This document shows, in pieces, positions 9,787 through 18,681 of a stretch of DNA of 64,000 nt. Source of the DNA: Rhodovastum sp963804495. GTDB taxonomy: Bacteria; Pseudomonadota; Alphaproteobacteria; Acetobacterales; Acetobacteraceae. A model generated the notes under the pieces. The model made no database searches and was not told the DNA's origin. It worked only from the letters and a program-made list of their open reading frames with translations. The translations under genes were made by a program, and so were the position numbers. The stretch covers positions 1 to 64,000 of the forward strand of contig CAWDQN010000008.1 of NCBI GenBank assembly GCA_963804495.1. Reading direction: 5' to 3'. Each line of letters starts with the position of its first letter. The stretch's first letter is position 1.

Positions 9787-10501
9787 TTATGCCGCCTGCA
9801 CCTTGCGCACGGTGCGTTGCTCGATCCGCTTGTGCACCTGCAGCAGCGGCACCAGCCGCTTGACGAAAATTCCCGGCGTGTGGATCTGGTCGGCCTCGAT
9901 TTCGCCGGGCTCGACCAGAATTTCGACCTCGGCCACCGTCACCCGGGCCGCAGTGGCCATGATCGGGTTGAAGTTGCGCGCGGTTTTGCGGAACACGAGG
10001 TTGCCTTCGGTGTCAGCCTTCCAGGCATGCACCAAGGCCAAGTCGGCGACCAGACCGCGTTCCATGACGTATTTCTGGCCATCGAACTCGCGCACTTCTT
10101 TGCCTTCGGCAATCTGGGTGCCGACGCCGGTGCGGGTGTAGAAGGCCGGGATGCCGGCGCCGCCGGCGCGGATGCGCTCGGCCAGGGTGCCCTGCGGGTT
10201 GAACTCGATCTCCAGCTCGCCGGCCAGGTACCTGACGGGCGAAAGTGGCATTCTCGCCAACATACGAGCTGATCATCTTGCGGATCTGGCGGGTCTGCAG
10301 CAGCAGACCGAGCCCGACATCGTCCACGCCGCAGTTGTTGCTGATGACCGTCAGGTCCTTCACGCCGGATGCCTTCACCGCGTCGATCAACACCGCGGGA
10401 ATGCCGCACAGGCCGAAGCCGCCGGACATGATGGACATGCCCTCGTGCAACAGACCTGCCAGCGCGGCGGATGCATCGGGATAGACCTTGTTGACTGCCA
10501 T
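9787..10501 (-). pseudogene. scoA: 3-oxoacid CoA-transferase subunit A, one-base frameshift
   Basis: The gene begins MAVNKVYPDASAAL and carries GGFGLCGIP (CoA-binding glycine loop) and TVISNNCGVDDVGLGLLL. At position 10231 there is one extra base between the codons for ARQ and YLAGELEIEFN. Downstream the second frame continues with PQGTLAERIRAGGAGIPAFYTRTGVGT and runs to a normal end. Without the extra base the product is 237 residues, as expected for the alpha subunit. As written the protein is truncated after about 90 residues and the CoA-transferase would be lost even though scoB is intact. The perfect conservation on both sides favours a recent mutation or an assembly error. Confidence 0.85.
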
Positions 10502-10628
10502 CGGCGTCCTCCTGCTCGGATACCGGTATCTGCCATTGCAAGGGAACGGCAGCAAGGCCGCGGGGCCAAGCTCCCCGACCTTGCTGCCTGCTTCTGGCGG
10601 CGCGCCGGCGGCTGGGCTACAGCACCTC

Positions 10629-12200
10629 ATGCTTCGCGGCATCCTCACCGTCGGCGGCTGGACCATGGCCAGCCGCATTCTGGGTTTCGCCCGGGATATG
10701 CTGATTGCCGCCCTGCTCGGTGCGGGTCCGGTCGCAGACGCGTTCTTCCTCGCCAACCGCCTGCCCAACCTGTTCCGCCGCCTGTTCGGCGAGGGCGCCT
10801 TCAACGCCGCCTTCGTCCCCGGCTTCGCCGGTCTGCTGGAAACCGATGGCCCGGCCGCCGCCCGCCACTTCGCCGAGCAGGCGATCGCCGTCATGGCGTT
10901 CTGGCTGTTCGGCCTCACCGTGCTCGCCGAGATCTTCATGCCCCAGCTCATGGGGCTGTATGCGCTCGGCTTCACCGACGACCCCGTCAAATTCGCCCTC
11001 ACCGTGGAACTCGGGCGGATCACCTTCCCCTATATGCCGCTGATCTGCCTGACGGCGCTGCTGTCGGGCGTGCTGAACGGGCTGGATCGGTTTGCCGCCG
11101 CCGCCGCCGCGCCGCTGATTTATAACGTCGTCTCGATCCTCTTTATGCTGGCGCTGCCGGGCATCGTGCCCACGGTGGGGCATGCCGCGGCCTGGGGCGT
11201 GAGCGTCTCCGGCGTCGCCCAGATTCTCCTTTTATACTGGGCGGTCAACCGCGCGGGCATGCGCCTGCACATCCCGCGCCCCCGCCTGACCCCGCAAATG
11301 CGCCAATTGTTCCGCCGCATGGCGCCGGGACTGCTGGGCTCCGGCGTGATCCAGCTCAACCTGGCGGTAGACGCCTTCATCGCCGGGCTGCTGCCGGCCG
11401 GCACCGTCTCGGTCATCTACTACGCCGACCGGATCAACCAGCTTCCGCTCGGCGTGATCGGGGCGGCAGTCGGCACGGCCCTGCTGACCACCCTGTCGCG
11501 CCAGGTGCGCAGCCCCGAGCCCGAACAAGCGGTGTCCACGCTGAACCGGGCAATCGAATATGCACTGATGCTCACCCTGCCGGCGGCGCTGGCGCTGCTG
11601 GTGGCGGCGCTGCCGATCGTTTCCGTCCTGTTTGGCCGGGGCGCCTTCACGCCCGAGGACGCCATCCGCTCGGCACAATCCCTCGCCGCCTACGCGGTCG
11701 GGCTGCCGGCTTTTGTCATCGTCAAGGTACTGGTTCCGGCGTTTTTTGCCCGCGGCGACACCAAGGCACCCGTCTGGACCGGCACAATCGCGGTGGTGCT
11801 GAACCTGGCTCTGAACTTTGCCTTCATGCTGCCGCTCGAGCACATGGGACCGCCTCTGGCCTCTTCGGTCGCCGCCTGGTTCAACGTCGGTCTGCTGGCG
11901 TGGCTGCTGAACAAGCGCGCCCATATGGCAGCCGATGCCGCGCTTCGGCGGCGCGTCCCCCGCATGCTGGCGGCGGGGCTTCTGATGTGCGCCGTGCTAT
12001 GGGCGGTGGAGCACACGCTATTCGCCGCCCTCGGCACCTCGCCGGGGCTGCGCTGGGTGGCGCTGGGGCTCCTGGTCGGGTCGGGGCTGGCCGCCTATGG
12101 CGTGGCCGGGCAGGCACTGGGCGGATTCGATCTCCGCGAGGCCGCGTCCATGCTGCTACGCCGCCGCGCCGGCGGGAAGCGAACCTGGGGCGGCGGGTGA
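10629..12200 (+). CDS. murJ: Lipid II flippase MurJ
   Basis: The 523-residue multi-pass membrane protein begins MLRGILTVGGWTMASRILGFARDMLIA, the typical first helix of the MurJ/MviN family, followed by DAFFLANRLPNLFRRLFGEGAFNAAFVP, which contains the conserved Arg/Glu residues. About 14 hydrophobic segments follow. It flips the peptidoglycan precursor lipid II across the inner membrane. The frame stays open to 10488, but those 47 extra codons overlap the region upstream of scoA and lack family resemblance, so I chose the ATG at 10629. The gene diverges from scoA and is followed by a palindromic repeat at 12210. Confidence 0.93.
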   Translation: MLRGILTVGGWTMASRILGFARDMLIAALLGAGPVADAFFLANRLPNLFRRLFGEGAFNAAFVPGFAGLLETDGPAAARHFAEQAIAVMAFWLFGLTVLAEIFMPQLMGLYALGFTDDPVKFALTVELGRITFPYMPLICLTALLSGVLNGLDRFAAAAAAPLIYNVVSILFMLALPGIVPTVGHAAAWGVSVSGVAQILLLYWAVNRAGMRLHIPRPRLTPQMRQLFRRMAPGLLGSGVIQLNLAVDAFIAGLLPAGTVSVIYYADRINQLPLGVIGAAVGTALLTTLSRQVRSPEPEQAVSTLNRAIEYALMLTLPAALALLVAALPIVSVLFGRGAFTPEDAIRSAQSLAAYAVGLPAFVIVKVLVPAFFARGDTKAPVWTGTIAVVLNLALNFAFMLPLEHMGPPLASSVAAWFNVGLLAWLLNKRAHMAADAALRRRVPRMLAAGLLMCAVLWAVEHTLFAALGTSPGLRWVALGLLVGSGLAAYGVAGQALGGFDLREAASMLLRRRAGGKRTWGGG

Positions 12201-12209
12201 AGAAATTAA

Positions 12210-12235
12210 GGCCAGGGCTCTGCCCCGGACCCGCC
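12210..12235. repeat. Dispersed GC palindrome, murJ 3' copy
   Basis: GGCCAGGGCTCTGCCCCGG and the following ACCCGCC match, with one difference, a block that occurs twice in inverted orientation around recF-dnaN (35976-36163). Here it follows the murJ stop directly, like other copies at gene ends. Confidence 0.6.
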
Positions 12236-12602
12236 GAGGGCCGAGTGGCAGGGCAATCGGGTTAACAGGCCGGCCGCTGTGGTGCATTGCGAAAAAGGAA
12301 AAGATGCACAGGAAAACGCAGAGTTCGGAGAGGCATATCAAAGCGTAATGCGCCCCTGAGGGCGATCACTGACAGGTTTCTCCCTGACTCTCCACCTCCC
12401 GGTGCAGCTTTCTTGCGCGGAGTGGCCTGGCACCCGGCTTCACCCGATTGCCCTGGCCGAGTGGCCCCTGGCCTTGCGCGGCTCCGGCACGGCGGCTACT
12501 CTCCCGCGCATGGTCCGGACAGACCGACGACCTGAACGCCTTTGGCGTCGCTGGCAACATATTCCAGCGGCCTAGGTTCCCGCGTCCTTCCCGACGACAC
12601 CC

Positions 12603-12630
12603 AAGCCGCCCCACCGAGGCGGCTTTCGTC
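12603..12630 (+). terminator. Rho-independent terminator-like hairpin upstream of trpS
   Basis: AAGCCGCC (12603-12610), a 7-base loop and GGCGGCTT (12618-12625) form an 8-bp stem, followed by TCGTCT. It could end murJ transcription, end a short leader RNA, or attenuate trpS, which starts 60 bp downstream. No leader peptide rich in Trp codons was found. Confidence 0.6.
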
Positions 12631-12689
12631 TGTACAGGCCGAGCGCCAGCCGAGCGTGGAGCGGCCCCACCCCAGGAGCCCACACCCAC

Positions 12690-13694
12690 ATGCAGCGCAT
12701 CTTCTCGGGCATCCAGCCCACCGGCGTCCCGACGCTCGGCAATTACCTCGGCGCGGTGCGCAACTGGGTGAAGCTGCAGGACGACCACGACTGCATCTAT
12801 TGCGTCGTCGATCTGCACGCGATCACCGTCGCGCACGACCCGAAGTCCCTCGCCCAGGCCACCCGCGAAATGGCCGCCGCGCTGATCGCCTCCGGCATCG
12901 ACCCGAAAACCTCCATCCTGTTCCACCAGTCGGCGGTGCACGCGCATCTGCGGCTGTCGTGGATTTTCGAATGCGTGGTGCGCATCGGCTGGCTGAACCG
13001 CATGACGCAGTTCAAGGACAAGGCCGGCAAGGACCGCGAGAATGTCTCCGCCGGGCTGTATACCTATCCCGCGCTGATGGCCGCCGACATCCTGGCCTAC
13101 CACGCCACAAGGGTGCCGGTGGGCGACGACCAGCGCCAGCACCTGGAACTGGCCAACGATATCGCGCAGAAATTCAACTTCGACTTCTGCGGCGGCGACA
13201 CCTTCTTCCCGCTGATCGAGCCGCTCATCCTCGGCCCGGCGGCGCGGGTTATGAGCCTGCGCGATGGCAGCAAGAAAATGTCCAAATCCGACCCGTCCGA
13301 CCAGTCGCGCATCAACCTGACCGACGACGCCGACACGATCACCCAGAAGATCCGCCGCGCCAAGACCGATCCCGAGCCGCTGCCGTCCGATCCCGCCGGG
13401 TTGGAAGGCCGCCCGGAGGCGCGCAACCTCGTCGGCATTTACGCCGCTCTGACCGATACCGACCACGCCGCCGTGCTGCGCGACTACGGCGGTCGCGGAT
13501 TCGGCGACTACAAGAAGGCGCTGGCTGACCTGCTGGTGGAAAAACTCTCGCCGATCGCCGCGGAAATGCGCCGACTGCTCGACGACACCGCCACCATCGA
13601 CGCCATCCTGCGCGACGGCGCCGGCCGCGCCGAGGCAGTCGCCGAACCGATCGTGCAGGAAGCGGAAAAGCTGGTCGGCTTTCTGCGGGTCTGA
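12690..13694 (+). CDS. trpS: Tryptophanyl-tRNA synthetase
   Basis: The 334-residue class I synthetase charges tRNA-Trp. It begins MQRIFSGIQPTGVPTLGNYLG, in which PTLGNYLG is the HIGH-equivalent, and has the second signature SKKMSKSDPSDQSR (about residue 195). VPVGDDQRQHLEL, which binds tRNA and ATP, is present. Length and start match bacterial TrpRS. AGGAG lies 14 bases before the ATG. The next gene starts 6 bases after its stop, so the two are probably co-transcribed. Confidence 0.96.
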   Translation: MQRIFSGIQPTGVPTLGNYLGAVRNWVKLQDDHDCIYCVVDLHAITVAHDPKSLAQATREMAAALIASGIDPKTSILFHQSAVHAHLRLSWIFECVVRIGWLNRMTQFKDKAGKDRENVSAGLYTYPALMAADILAYHATRVPVGDDQRQHLELANDIAQKFNFDFCGGDTFFPLIEPLILGPAARVMSLRDGSKKMSKSDPSDQSRINLTDDADTITQKIRRAKTDPEPLPSDPAGLEGRPEARNLVGIYAALTDTDHAAVLRDYGGRGFGDYKKALADLLVEKLSPIAAEMRRLLDDTATIDAILRDGAGRAEAVAEPIVQEAEKLVGFLRV

Positions 13695-13700
13695 CCGCAC

Positions 13701-14789
13701 ATGCGCGCAGCACTGGCCGGACTGATCGCCGGCACGGTGCTGTTGCGCCTGGCCATATACGCCGCCCTGGCCGCGCCCTATGGTGGTCTGGCCGAGGCGA
13801 TGTGCCAGTTCGACTGCGGCTGGTACGAGCGCATCGCGCTGGCCGGTTACGGCGCCGATGCCGACTGGCCGCCGCATGGCAGCCTGCCGCACTGGGCGTT
13901 TTTTCCCTTGTACCCGTTCCTGCTGCGCGGTGCGGTGGCGGTCACGGCACTGCCGGCGCGGCTGGCCGGCATCCTGCTGTCGAGCCTGTGCCTGGCCGTG
14001 TTCATGGCGGCCGGGGCCGCGTATCTGCAGCGGACGCGCGGCGCGCAGGCCGCGCCCGCGCGGTTCGTGGTGCTGGCGGCGGTGGTGCCGTTCGGGCTGT
14101 TTTTCTCGGCGCTCTATACCGAGGCGCTGTTCGCGGCCCTGCTGACGCTGGCGCTGCTTGGTTCGGCATATGCCCGCCCGGGTGCGGGCGCCGTTGCGGC
14201 GGCGCTGGCCGGCGCCACCCGCCCCACCGGCATTCTGCTCGCGCCGGTGTTCGCCATCCGCGGCGTGCTCGCGCTGCCGCGCGAGGGCATCCGCGCCTTG
14301 CTACCGGCGGCGATCGCACCGCTCGGGCTGGTCGCCTTTATGGCCGCGCAATGGATCGCCGTTGGCGACCCGCTGGCGTTCAGCCATGTCCAGGCGCTGT
14401 GGAACCGCGCCTGGCGCGGCCCGCCGGCCTATCTATGGGAGGGATTGGCGGCTTGGGACTGGGCGCGTCTGGGCGGGCTGATGGCGCAGCCGAGCCGTTC
14501 GTTCCTCGCCGCCTGGGCGCTGCTCGGTCTCGGGACTGCGCTGTGGCTGGCGGCGCGACGGCGCTGGGCGGAGGCGTGGCTGCTGGCGGCCGCCGTGCTG
14601 CTGCCGTCCGCCTCAGGATTGGACTCGCTGCCGCGCTACGTGGCGTGCCATCCGGTCTTCCTGTTCGCGGTCCACGACCTGCTGGCGCGGCTGGACCGCC
14701 GCGCAGCGACGGCAGCGCTGATAGTCCTCGTAGGACTAGGTTTCGTGCCGCTGATGGCGTGGCTGCAGGGACACGGCGGAGTGTTCTAG
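13701..14789 (+). CDS. PIG-V-like membrane glycosyltransferase
   Basis: The 362-residue protein has about eight to ten hydrophobic helices. The N-terminal loop contains CQFDCGWYERIALAGY, and WAFFPLYPFLLR follows; these two blocks are typical of bacterial relatives of PIG-V mannosyltransferase, which use polyprenyl-phosphate sugars and act on the periplasmic face of the membrane. ATRPTGILL in the middle is another hallmark. The sugar and acceptor are unknown. It follows trpS by 6 bp and is followed by a palindromic repeat before convergent thiC. Confidence 0.75.
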   Translation: MRAALAGLIAGTVLLRLAIYAALAAPYGGLAEAMCQFDCGWYERIALAGYGADADWPPHGSLPHWAFFPLYPFLLRGAVAVTALPARLAGILLSSLCLAVFMAAGAAYLQRTRGAQAAPARFVVLAAVVPFGLFFSALYTEALFAALLTLALLGSAYARPGAGAVAAALAGATRPTGILLAPVFAIRGVLALPREGIRALLPAAIAPLGLVAFMAAQWIAVGDPLAFSHVQALWNRAWRGPPAYLWEGLAAWDWARLGGLMAQPSRSFLAAWALLGLGTALWLAARRRWAEAWLLAAAVLLPSASGLDSLPRYVACHPVFLFAVHDLLARLDRRAATAALIVLVGLGFVPLMAWLQGHGGVF

Positions 14790-14793
14790 GAAC

Positions 14794-14832
14794 GGGTTCC
14801 AAGGGCCTTGGCCCTTGGTGGGGTCCACCCCG
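14794..14832. repeat. Dispersed GC palindrome, between glycosyltransferase gene and thiC
   Basis: GGGTTCCAAGGGCCTTGG continues into CCCTTGGTGGGGTCC, the same unit seen at 36101-36135. It contains the perfect inverted repeat CCAAGGGCC/GGCCCTTGG around TT and lies between two convergent genes, where it may act as a bidirectional terminator. Confidence 0.65.
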
Positions 14833-16650
14833 CTAGGATTTCGCCTCCTCCACATACAGCGAAGACCCTTTCTCCCGGAAAGCGGCACTCATCTGCTCCA
14901 TGCCCGCCATCCGCTCAGCATCGGCGCGAATATCCTGGGTGATCTTCATGGCGCAGAACTTCGGTCCGCACATGCTGCAGAAATGGGCGACCTTGTGGGC
15001 TTCCTTAGGCATGGTCTCGTCGTGGAACCGCCGCGCCGTGTCGGGGTCGAGGCCGAGGTTGAACTGGTCTTCCCAGCGAAACTCAAAGCGCGCCCGGCTG
15101 ATCGCGTCATCGCGCAACCGCGCCGCCGGATGGCCCTTCGCCAGGTCGGCGGCGTGGGCGGCAATGCGGTACGTGATCACGCCGGTTTTCACGTCGTCGC
15201 GGTCGGGCAGACCGAGATGTTCTTTGGGCGTGACGTAACAGAGCATCGCGGTGCCGAACCAGCCGATCATCGCCGCCCCAATGGCCGAGGTGATGTGGTC
15301 GTAGCCCGGCGCGATGTCGGTCACCAGCGGCCCGAGAGTGTAGAACGGCGCTTCGCCACACTCGCGGAGCTGCTTCTCCACGTTGACCTTGATCTTGTGC
15401 ATCGGCACGTGACCAGGCCCCTCGATCATGACCTGACAGCCTTTGTCCCAGGCCACCCGGGTCAATTCGCCGAGGGTTTCCAGCTCGGCAAACTGCGCGC
15501 GATCATTGGCGTCCGCATTGCTGCCGGGACGCAACCCGTCGCCCAGGGAGAAAGAGACATCGTATTTGCGCATGATATCGCAAATCTCACCGAAGCGCTC
15601 ATACAGGAAACTCTCGCGGTGATGCGCCAGACACCAGCGCGCCATGATCGAGCCGCCGCGGCTGACGATGCCGGTCACGCGCTTCGCCGTCAGCGGCACA
15701 TAGGCCAGCCGCACGCCGGCATGGATGGTGAAGTAGTCCACCCCCTGCTCGGCCTGCTCGATCAGCGTGTCCTTGAATACCTCCCAGTCGAGCTTGTCGG
15801 GGTCGCCGCCGACTTTTTCCAGCGCCTGATAGATCGGCACAGTGCCGATCGGCACCGGGGCATTGCGGAGAATCGAGGAGCGGATGTTGTGGATGTTCCG
15901 CCCGGTCGACAGGTCCATGACCGTGTCGGCCCCCCAGCGGATCGCCCAGACCAGCTTCTCCACCTCATCGGCGGCGGAGGAGGTCACCGCGGAGTTGCCG
16001 ATATTGGCGTTGATCTTGACCAGGAAGTTGCGGCCGATGATGACCGGCTCGAGTTCCGGATGGTTGATATTGGCCGGGATGATGGCGCGCCCGGCGGCGA
16101 CCTCGGCGCGGACGAACTCAGGGGTGATGAAAGCCGGAATGGCGGCGCCGAAATCCTCGCCGTCGGCCCGCCGTTCTTCCGCTCCCTCGGCCATCTGTGC
16201 CCGGCCGAGGTTCTCGCGGTGGGCGATGAAGATCATTTCTTCGGTGACGATCCCGGCGCGGGCGAATTCGAGCTGGGTCACCGGCCGGCTGGGCAGGCCC
16301 GCCAGCACGGTGCGCACGGCCGGACATTCCGCCACCAGCTTGTCGTCGCCGATATTGCCGTTGTCCTCGGGCTTCACCGCGCGGGGAGCGATGGCGACAA
16401 AACCGCGCTGCTCGATCCACGGGGCGCGCAGCGGCACCAGACCGCTCTCCAGATCGACGCGCGCGGCCGGATCGGTGTACGGGCCCGAAGTGTCGTAAAT
16501 GCGGAAGGGCGGCTCGTTGGCGGTCGGATGCAGGTCGATTTCGCGGAACGGGACGCAGATGTCGGGGCGGCCTTCGGGACTTACATGGATCTTGCGGCTG
16601 CCGATAACGGGGCCGGTGGTGACGGCGGCGGGTTTCTGTTGGACGGTCAC
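14833..16650 (-). CDS. thiC: Phosphomethylpyrimidine synthase ThiC
   Basis: The enzyme converts aminoimidazole ribotide to hydroxymethylpyrimidine phosphate for thiamine synthesis, using a radical-SAM [4Fe-4S] cluster held by the C-terminal CSMCGPKFC motif. MIEGPGHVP and TLGPLVTDIAPGYDH are present, and the length of 605 residues is normal. I chose the GTG at 16650 because GGGGGAG lies 8 bases upstream; the open frame extends to 16707, but that would run towards the riboswitch. A TPP riboswitch lies just upstream, so thiamine pyrophosphate should repress the gene. Confidence 0.96.
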   Translation of the reverse strand: MTVQQKPAAVTTGPVIGSRKIHVSPEGRPDICVPFREIDLHPTANEPPFRIYDTSGPYTDPAARVDLESGLVPLRAPWIEQRGFVAIAPRAVKPEDNGNIGDDKLVAECPAVRTVLAGLPSRPVTQLEFARAGIVTEEMIFIAHRENLGRAQMAEGAEERRADGEDFGAAIPAFITPEFVRAEVAAGRAIIPANINHPELEPVIIGRNFLVKINANIGNSAVTSSAADEVEKLVWAIRWGADTVMDLSTGRNIHNIRSSILRNAPVPIGTVPIYQALEKVGGDPDKLDWEVFKDTLIEQAEQGVDYFTIHAGVRLAYVPLTAKRVTGIVSRGGSIMARWCLAHHRESFLYERFGEICDIMRKYDVSFSLGDGLRPGSNADANDRAQFAELETLGELTRVAWDKGCQVMIEGPGHVPMHKIKVNVEKQLRECGEAPFYTLGPLVTDIAPGYDHITSAIGAAMIGWFGTAMLCYVTPKEHLGLPDRDDVKTGVITYRIAAHAADLAKGHPAARLRDDAISRARFEFRWEDQFNLGLDPDTARRFHDETMPKEAHKVAHFCSMCGPKFCAMKITQDIRADAERMAGMEQMSAAFREKGSSLYVEEAKS

Positions 16651-16713
16651 GGGCTTACTCCCCCTTCGATTCGTGTGGGTGTCCGGGCGTCGGGGGGGAC
16701 GACACATGTTTTC

Positions 16714-16830
16714 CCGTCCCTACGCCGGTGCGACCCGGATCAGGTTCAAAGGGTCACCGCGCGACGGCGCTCGGCATGAGCAGATCGCCAGGACGGTATC
16801 TCAGCCCCCTGCCGGGGCTCCCCTCGGAGA
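16714..16830 (-). promoter_or_regulatory. TPP riboswitch (THI element)
   Basis: On the minus strand the RNA reads GAGGGGAGCC, then GGGGCTGAGATACC, later GACCCTTTGAACCTGATC and finally GGCGTAGGGACGGG. These are the conserved blocks of the THI box in the right order and spacing (the CTGAGA pyrimidine-sensing loop and ACCCTTTGAACCTGAT pyrophosphate-sensing helix). It ends about 60 bases before the thiC GTG, so control of translation or termination by bound TPP is expected. Confidence 0.95.
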
Positions 16831-16999
16831 CAATCACAGTGTGGCGCTGTCATGCTTGTGTCAACAGGCGGTCCGGGCCCACGCCGCGCGATTGCGTGAA
16901 GCGCGGCGCCGGCGGCGCGGCCCAAAACGCGTGGTTTTCAAGAACGGCTTCGCCATGATATGGCCGGCTGGTGGCGCAACCCCGGGGGCAGAATACCGC

Positions 17000-17575
17000 A
17001 TGACGACCATGGCAAAATCTTCGATTGTCCTGGCCCTCTGCCTCGCGCTGGCCATGCCGGTCGCGGCGCGGGCCGAGACCGCGCCGGCGGCAGCGCCGGC
17101 GCAGACGGGCTCCGAACCGCAAGCCGGGTCTTCGGCGGGGTGGTTGATCGGGCTGGCATCCTACGACACGCTGCAGACCGGCCTCGAAGCAGGCCTGGGA
17201 TGGGTTGCGGGCGCGGTCGTGGTCTCGGTCGGTCTGGTGCCCGGACTGGGACAATGGCTCGATACGCCGAGTTCCTATACGGTGCTGATTCCCGGCGCAA
17301 TTGGCGGCCTGGCCGGCGCGGCGATCGGTGATGCGGTCGCCTTCGGCCTGACCGGCTTCTCCCCCTGGGCGGTGGAGGCGGAAATCATTCCCAGCGCACC
17401 GCAAGTGCTGATCTGGGCCGTCTCGGTGAGCGCCTTCGGCAAAGCCCTGGCCGCCGGCGCCATCGAGGGCACGTCGAAGCTGATGGACAAGTACCTACGA
17501 CAACCAGCCCAAGACCGGACCCAGGGGGACGGCCTCACCCTGACGCATCGCGTCCCTGCAACCATCTCGATGTGA
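17000..17575 (+). CDS. Hypothetical exported/membrane protein
   Basis: The 191-residue product starts with a signal peptide: Lys at position 5, then a hydrophobic run IVLALCLALAMPVAARA with an AxA-type cleavage site. The middle holds two or three hydrophobic segments (WVAGAVVVSVGLVPGLG and IGGLAGAAIGDAVAFGL), so it may stay in the inner membrane. The tail is polar. I do not recognise the family. It diverges from thiC and lies upstream of the sugar cluster; nothing links it to either. Confidence 0.6.
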   Translation: MTTMAKSSIVLALCLALAMPVAARAETAPAAAPAQTGSEPQAGSSAGWLIGLASYDTLQTGLEAGLGWVAGAVVVSVGLVPGLGQWLDTPSSYTVLIPGAIGGLAGAAIGDAVAFGLTGFSPWAVEAEIIPSAPQVLIWAVSVSAFGKALAAGAIEGTSKLMDKYLRQPAQDRTQGDGLTLTHRVPATISM

Positions 17576-17907
17576 GCGTTCACCGCAGCCGCTTCCGCCG
17601 CGGCTGGTTTGCTGCCTGAAGCGCCAGCGCCGCCTGGACCCCAATCCGCGGCACCAGGTCGGTGCGGGCCCCACCCGACCGTCTGGCAACCTGCCTCTGC
17701 CCGCCGCGCCGCTGCCGCCACACCTTCCGGCTGGCGACCCCACCCCGACAGGCTGCAAGCCTTCTCAAGGAATGGGAGGTCTCGCCGGCTATTAGCGTTA
17801 TCTTCATTGCCAGGCCAATACAGTGCAAAGGCGGACCCGCCCGCATGCGCGGCGGGCAGCGCAGCAAGCACTGGTGCAGTTCCGGGCAATGAAGGGAGCG
17901 GTCGCCG
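17576..17907. other. Leader region of the dideoxysugar cluster
   Basis: These 332 bp contain no convincing gene. The last 50 bp hold GAAGGGAG, the ribosome site of rfbF. A relatively AT-rich stretch around 17790-17825 could carry the promoter, but no clear -35/-10 pair can be named. Confidence 0.4.
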
Positions 17908-18681
17908 ATGAAGGCGGTAATCCTGGCGGGCGGTCTCGGTACGCGCTTGTCCGAGGAAACAACCATGCGGCCAAAGCCGATGATCGATATCGGCGGCCGT
18001 CCGATCCTCTGGCACATCATGAAAATCTACAGCCAGTACGGTGTGGACGACTTCGTCATATGCTGCGGCTACAAGGGATACGTGATCAAGGAGTTTTTCG
18101 CCAGCTACGCGCTGCACTCCTCGGACGTGACCTTCGACCTGCGGCGGAATGCGGTCCAGGTTCACCAGAACAGCGCCGACAATTGGCGCGTGACCGTGGT
18201 GGACACCGGCGAACATACGCAGACCGGTGGGCGCCTGCGGCGGGTGCAGCACTTCCTGGATGATGACGACGCCTTCTGCTTCACCTATGGCGATGCGGTC
18301 TCGGATGTCGATATCGCGCAACTGATCGCCTTCCACCGCGGCCATGGCCGGCTGGCCACGGTGACCGCGGTGCAGCCGGTCGGCCGATTCGGAGCGGTGC
18401 GCACTGATGCCGGTGGCACGCTGGTGCGCGCGTTCGAGGAAAAGCCAGCCGGCGACGGCGCCTGGATCAATGGCGGGTTCTTCGTGCTGTCGCCCAGGGT
18501 CATCGACTACATCCCCGACGACCGGGAAGTCTGGGAGCAGGCGCCGATGTACAGCCTGGTGCGCGACGGCGAACTTCAAGCCTATCGCCATCCCGGCTTC
18601 TGGCACTGCATGGATACCCAGCGCGACAAGGTCAATCTGGAATGCCTGTGGCAGCAGGGAGCGCCTTGGAAAAAATGGTAA
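17908..18681 (+). CDS. rfbF: Glucose-1-phosphate cytidylyltransferase
   Basis: The 257-residue enzyme makes CDP-glucose from glucose-1-phosphate and CTP, the first step towards 3,6-dideoxyhexoses. It starts MKAVILAGGLGTRLSEET, the nucleotide-binding loop, followed by RPKPMIDIGGRPILWHIM. FTYGDAVSDVD carries the metal-binding Asp, and WINGGFFVLSP and GFWHCMDTQRDK are RfbF hallmarks. GGGAG lies upstream of the ATG. The 3' end overlaps the start of rfbG, showing an operon. Confidence 0.95.
   Translation: MKAVILAGGLGTRLSEETTMRPKPMIDIGGRPILWHIMKIYSQYGVDDFVICCGYKGYVIKEFFASYALHSSDVTFDLRRNAVQVHQNSADNWRVTVVDTGEHTQTGGRLRRVQHFLDDDDAFCFTYGDAVSDVDIAQLIAFHRGHGRLATVTAVQPVGRFGAVRTDAGGTLVRAFEEKPAGDGAWINGGFFVLSPRVIDYIPDDREVWEQAPMYSLVRDGELQAYRHPGFWHCMDTQRDKVNLECLWQQGAPWKKW

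Larger units (their letters stand above)
12201..12689. other. murJ-trpS intergenic region
   Basis: These 489 bp contain no believable gene. They hold one copy of the dispersed GC palindrome family (12210-12235) and a strong GC hairpin with T-rich tail (12603-12630). AGGAG at about 12672-12676 is the ribosome site of trpS. Confidence 0.6.

Noticed and set aside
12201..12690. T-box leader for trpS
   Set aside because: T-boxes are essentially confined to Gram-positive bacteria and no T-box sequence or specifier stem was seen.
14815..16779. 654-codon frame opposite thiC
   Set aside because: Antisense shadow of thiC; no domain, and it runs through the riboswitch.
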